Below, one piece after another: positions 61,506 through 64,000 of a stretch of DNA of 64,000 nucleotides. The DNA comes from Streptomyces achromogenes. GTDB lineage: Bacteria; Actinomycetota; Actinomycetes; Streptomycetales; Streptomycetaceae. Numbering within the stretch: position 1 is the first letter of the stretch; each line of letters starts with the position of its first letter. Location: the NCBI RefSeq assembly GCF_030816715.1, contig NZ_JAUSYH010000001.1, positions 3,720,001 through 3,784,000 of the forward strand, in the 5' to 3' direction. Under the pieces are notes generated by a model. The model did no database searches. It was given only the letters and a program-made list of their open reading frames with translations, and was not told the DNA's origin. Made by a program: the position numbers and the translations under genes.

Positions 61506-62405
61506 TCAGAGCACCGTCGCCCCCGCCGCCGGCGCCGACGCCACCCGCACCGCTCGGCAGGTGCCGCAGGTGCGCAGGGCCTCGGCCACTGTCTCCGCCG
61601 CCCCCGGATCACGCACGAGGAACGCCGTCGTGGGCCCCGAGCCCGAGACCAGGGCGGCCAGCGCGCCCGCCGCGCGCCCCGCCGCGAGGGTGTCGGCGAG
61701 TTCGGGGAAGAGCGACAGCGCGGCGGGCTGGAGGTCGTTGGAGACGTTGGCCGCGAGGGCGTCGGGGTCGCCCGCGGCAAGGGCGTCCAGGAGCGCGCCG
61801 GAGGCGACCGGTTCGGGGACGTCCGTCCCCTCGGTGAGCCGGTCGAACTCGCGGAACACCGCCGGCGTCGACAGTCCCCGTCCGGCCATGGCGAACACCC
61901 AGTGGAAGTCGCCGCCGGTCTCCAGGGCCGTCAGCTTCTCGCCGCGCCCGGTGCCGAGAGCCGCCCCGCCGACCAGGCTGAACGGCACGTCGCTGCCCAA
62001 CTCGGCGCAGATGTCGAGGAGTTCGTCCCGGGTGGCGCCGGTGCCCCATAGCGCGTCGCAGGCCAGCAGGGCGCCCGCGCCGTCCGCGCTGCCGCCGGCC
62101 ATGCCCCCGGCGACCGGGATGTCCTTGGCGATGTGCAGATGCACGTCGGGGGTCCGGCCGTACCGCTCGGCGAGGGCGATCGCGGCCCGCGCCGCCAGGT
62201 TCGTGCGGTCCAGGGGCACCTGGGCCGCGTCCGGGCCCTCGCAGGTGACGCGGAGCGCGTCGGCCGGGGTCACCGTGACCTCGTCGTACAGGCCGACCGC
62301 CAGGAACACGTTGGCCAGGTCGTGGAAGCCGTCCGGGCGGGCCGCGCCCACCGCGAGCTGCACGTTGACCTTGGCGGGCACCCGCACGGTGACGCGGGCG
62401 CTCAC
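61506..62405 (-). CDS. ispE: 4-diphosphocytidyl-2-C-methyl-D-erythritol kinase
   Basis: 299 aa, GTG start overlapping the rsmA TGA as GTGA. It catalyses the ATP-dependent step of the MEP isoprenoid pathway. GHMP motifs: VRVPAKVNVQLAVGAARPDGFHDL, HIAKDIPVAGGMAGGSADGAGALLA (ATP loop) and VSGSGPTTAFLV. The catalytic Lys and Asp regions (PAKVN, GSADGA) are intact. Linked to rsmA and rpfB as in other actinobacteria. Confidence 0.97.
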   Translation of the reverse strand: MSARVTVRVPAKVNVQLAVGAARPDGFHDLANVFLAVGLYDEVTVTPADALRVTCEGPDAAQVPLDRTNLAARAAIALAERYGRTPDVHLHIAKDIPVAGGMAGGSADGAGALLACDALWGTGATRDELLDICAELGSDVPFSLVGGAALGTGRGEKLTALETGGDFHWVFAMAGRGLSTPAVFREFDRLTEGTDVPEPVASGALLDALAAGDPDALAANVSNDLQPAALSLFPELADTLAAGRAAGALAALVSGSGPTTAFLVRDPGAAETVAEALRTCGTCRAVRVASAPAAGATVL

Positions 62406-63277
62406 GCGGGGGCCTGCTGCCGGTGCTCGGCGATCCGGGCGAACTCCTCGACACCGAGGGCCTCGCCGCGCGCCTGCGGGGACACCCCGGCGGCGACCAG
62501 GGCCCTCTCGGCGGCGGCCGCCGACCCCGCCCAGCCCGCGAGCGCGGCCCGCAGGGTCTTGCGGCGCTGGGCGAAGGCCGCGTCGACGACGGCGAAGACC
62601 TCGCGCCGGGACGCCGTGGTCACGACCGGCTCGGACCGCCGCACCAGCGAGACCAGCCCGCTGTCCACGTTCGGCGCCGGCCAGAAGACGTTGCGGCCGA
62701 TGGCGCCGGCCCGCTTGACGTCGGCGTACCAGTTCGCCTTCACGGACGGCACGCCGTACACCTTCGAGCCGGGGCCCGCGGCGAGCCGGTCGGCGACCTC
62801 CGACTGGACCATGACCAGGGTGCGTTCGATGCTCGGGAACGTCTCCAGCATGTGCAGCAGCACGGGCACGGCGACGTTGTACGGCAGGTTCGCGACGAGC
62901 GCGGTGGGGGCGGGGCCCGGCAGCCCGGTCACGTGCATCGCGTCGGAGTGCACCAGCGCGAACCGCTCCGCGCGCTGCGGCATGCGGGCGGTGATCGTCG
63001 CGGGCAGCGCGCCGGCCAGGACGTCGTCGATCTCGACGGCCGTGACCCGGTCGGCGACCTCCAGCAACGCGAGGGTGAGGGAGCCGAGCCCGGGACCCAC
63101 CTCGACGACCACGTCGTCGGGCCGGACACCCGCGGTGCGCACGATCCGGCGGACGGTGTTCGCGTCGATCACGAAGTTCTGGCCGCGCTGCTTGGTGGGC
63201 CGCACGCCGAGGACGGCCGCCAGCTCACGGATGTCGGCGGGGCCCAGAAGGGCGTCGGAAGGGGGGCTGCTGCTCAC
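62402..63277 (-). CDS. rsmA: 16S rRNA (adenine1518/1519-N6)-dimethyltransferase
   Basis: 291 aa, GTG start. It dimethylates two adjacent adenines near the 3' end of 16S rRNA during 30S maturation (KsgA). Motifs: KQRGQNFVIDANTVRRI, VVEVGPGLGSLTLALLEVADRVTAVEID (SAM site), NLPYNVAVPVLLHML (catalytic NLPY), and KANWYADVKR with FWPAPNVDSGLVSL. All are intact. Its stop overlaps ispE. Confidence 0.98.
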   Translation of the reverse strand: MSSSPPSDALLGPADIRELAAVLGVRPTKQRGQNFVIDANTVRRIVRTAGVRPDDVVVEVGPGLGSLTLALLEVADRVTAVEIDDVLAGALPATITARMPQRAERFALVHSDAMHVTGLPGPAPTALVANLPYNVAVPVLLHMLETFPSIERTLVMVQSEVADRLAAGPGSKVYGVPSVKANWYADVKRAGAIGRNVFWPAPNVDSGLVSLVRRSEPVVTTASRREVFAVVDAAFAQRRKTLRAALAGWAGSAAAAERALVAAGVSPQARGEALGVEEFARIAEHRQQAPA

Positions 63278-63355
63278 GGGACAAGGGTACGGGGCTGCAA
63301 GGACGCCCCCGCACCGCCGCCGTGCGAGGCGGGCGAGGCGGGGCCTGCGACGCGG

Positions 63356-64000
63356 TCAGCCGTGCAGGCGTCGTCCGCAGTGCGGCCAGGGGCTCGCGCC
63401 GCGTCGCACGTACAGCTTCTTCGCGCGGAGCGTCTGCTCCGCCGCCGAGGCGTCCTGCGGCCGTCCGCTGCCGCCGAGACTCTGCCAGGTGCGGGTGTCG
63501 AACTGGTAGAGGCCGCCGTAGGTGCCCGACGCGTCGACGGCGCCGGGCCGGCCGCCCGACTCGCAGGCCGCGAGGCTGCGCCAGTCCAGGCCGTCCGCTC
63601 CCCGCACCGACGACGGCAGCGGCTTCGTCCCGACCCTCACCCGCTGCTCGCGCGGCTCGCGCACGGTCTCCTCGCGGATCCGCCGGGGCTTCTGCCGCAC
63701 GCCGTTGACGGAGCGCAGGGCGTAGGTGATGCGCCGCAGTCCGGGCTGTCCGGCCCGCTCCACCACCTCCGTGCCCTTGAACAGCGAGGGGTCCTCGCTG
63801 CGGCGCACGGCGAACGGGATCTGCTCCTCGCGGACCTCCTGGGAGCCGGTGATCCGCAGCACGGTGACCGTCTGGCCGTCGCGCGGGAAACTGCCGGGCT
63901 CGACGGAGGTGGTGTCCTCGCCGCGCAGGGTGATCCCGGCCGCCGCGACCGCCTCGCGCACGGTCGCCGCGTTGGTGCGGATGGTGCGGGCCCGGCCGTC
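63356..64000 (-). CDS. rpfB: Resuscitation-promoting factor, C-terminal part (5' end outside window)
   Basis: About 214 residues are visible, from the end of a DUF348 repeat (NAATVREAVAAAGITL, then GEDTTSVEPGS) through a G5 domain (VTVLRITGSQEVREEQIPFAVRRSEDPSLFKGTEVV...GLRRITYALRSVNGVRQ) to the lysozyme-like Rpf domain (DWRSLAACESGGRPGAVDASGTYGGLYQFDTRTWQSLGG, with catalytic Glu in ACESGG). It is a secreted muralytic enzyme active in spore germination and wake-up from dormancy. The frame stays open to the window end, so the N-terminal DUF348 repeats and signal lie beyond it. Confidence 0.96.
   Translation of the reverse strand, partial: DGRARTIRTNAATVREAVAAAGITLRGEDTTSVEPGSFPRDGQTVTVLRITGSQEVREEQIPFAVRRSEDPSLFKGTEVVERAGQPGLRRITYALRSVNGVRQKPRRIREETVREPREQRVRVGTKPLPSSVRGADGLDWRSLAACESGGRPGAVDASGTYGGLYQFDTRTWQSLGGSGRPQDASAAEQTLRAKKLYVRRGASPWPHCGRRLHG

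Overview
This is a very GC-rich window with strong G/C third-position bias, many GTG starts and many 1-4 bp stop/start overlaps. The gene set and order (mfd; tRNA-Gln-glmU-prsA-rplY-pth; ppc; galTEK; rpfB-rsmA-ispE) point to the conserved chromosome core of a Streptomyces or close relative. I worked from the sequence alone; family names are from recognised motifs, not searches.

Layout. 1-600: tail of an unknown + strand gene, abutted by an orphan fragment of a Hint (intein-like) domain. 633-12412 (-): a giant secreted RHS/YD-repeat polymorphic toxin (about 3,700 aa) with a C-terminal deaminase-like toxin and an overlapping immunity gene. 12825-18136: a surface HNH nuclease lipoprotein, a small MT0933-like protein, and the transcription-repair coupling factor Mfd. 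18137-21501 (-): a MacB/FtsX-type ABC exporter. 22327-24419: a DUF485 protein with an acetate-permease-like symporter. 24569-25453: a DivIVA/FilP-like coiled-coil protein, separated from the symporter by a striking (CATG)n palindrome.

25681-30963 is the most unusual part. It is a compact locus of cytoplasmic proteins built from polymorphic-toxin and immunity modules: Imm35/YrhB + deaminase + SUKH-4; WHH/HNH nuclease + SUKH-1; a stand-alone YwqJ-type deaminase; and a stand-alone SUKH-3 protein. None has an export signal.

31025-43251: an orphan histidine kinase, an HTH/LAGLIDADG-like gene beside tRNA-Gln, then the housekeeping run glmU, prsA, rplY, pth, a membrane protein, ppc, a fatty-acid desaturase with its TetR regulator, and a CsbD-type stress protein. 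43352-46602: a VOC protein, a trans-aconitate methyltransferase-like enzyme with a divergent MarR regulator, a LuxR-type response regulator and a GNAT acetyltransferase.

46682-52145: the Leloir galactose operon galT-galE-galK (-) is divergent from a sodium/sugar symporter and a small membrane protein, across an unusually A+T-rich region bracketed by 17-bp direct repeats. Together these take up galactose and convert it to glucose-1-phosphate. 52264-54945: a small secreted protein, a GNAT enzyme, two small conserved genes and a LuxR regulator whose receiver lacks the phospho-acceptor Asp. 55230-59274: two paralogous membrane-anchored beta-propeller proteins with Pro/Gln/Gly-rich N-termini. 59464-64000: an ABC-F translation factor, ispE, rsmA and the 3' part of rpfB. 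Perfect terminator-like hairpins separate most convergent units.
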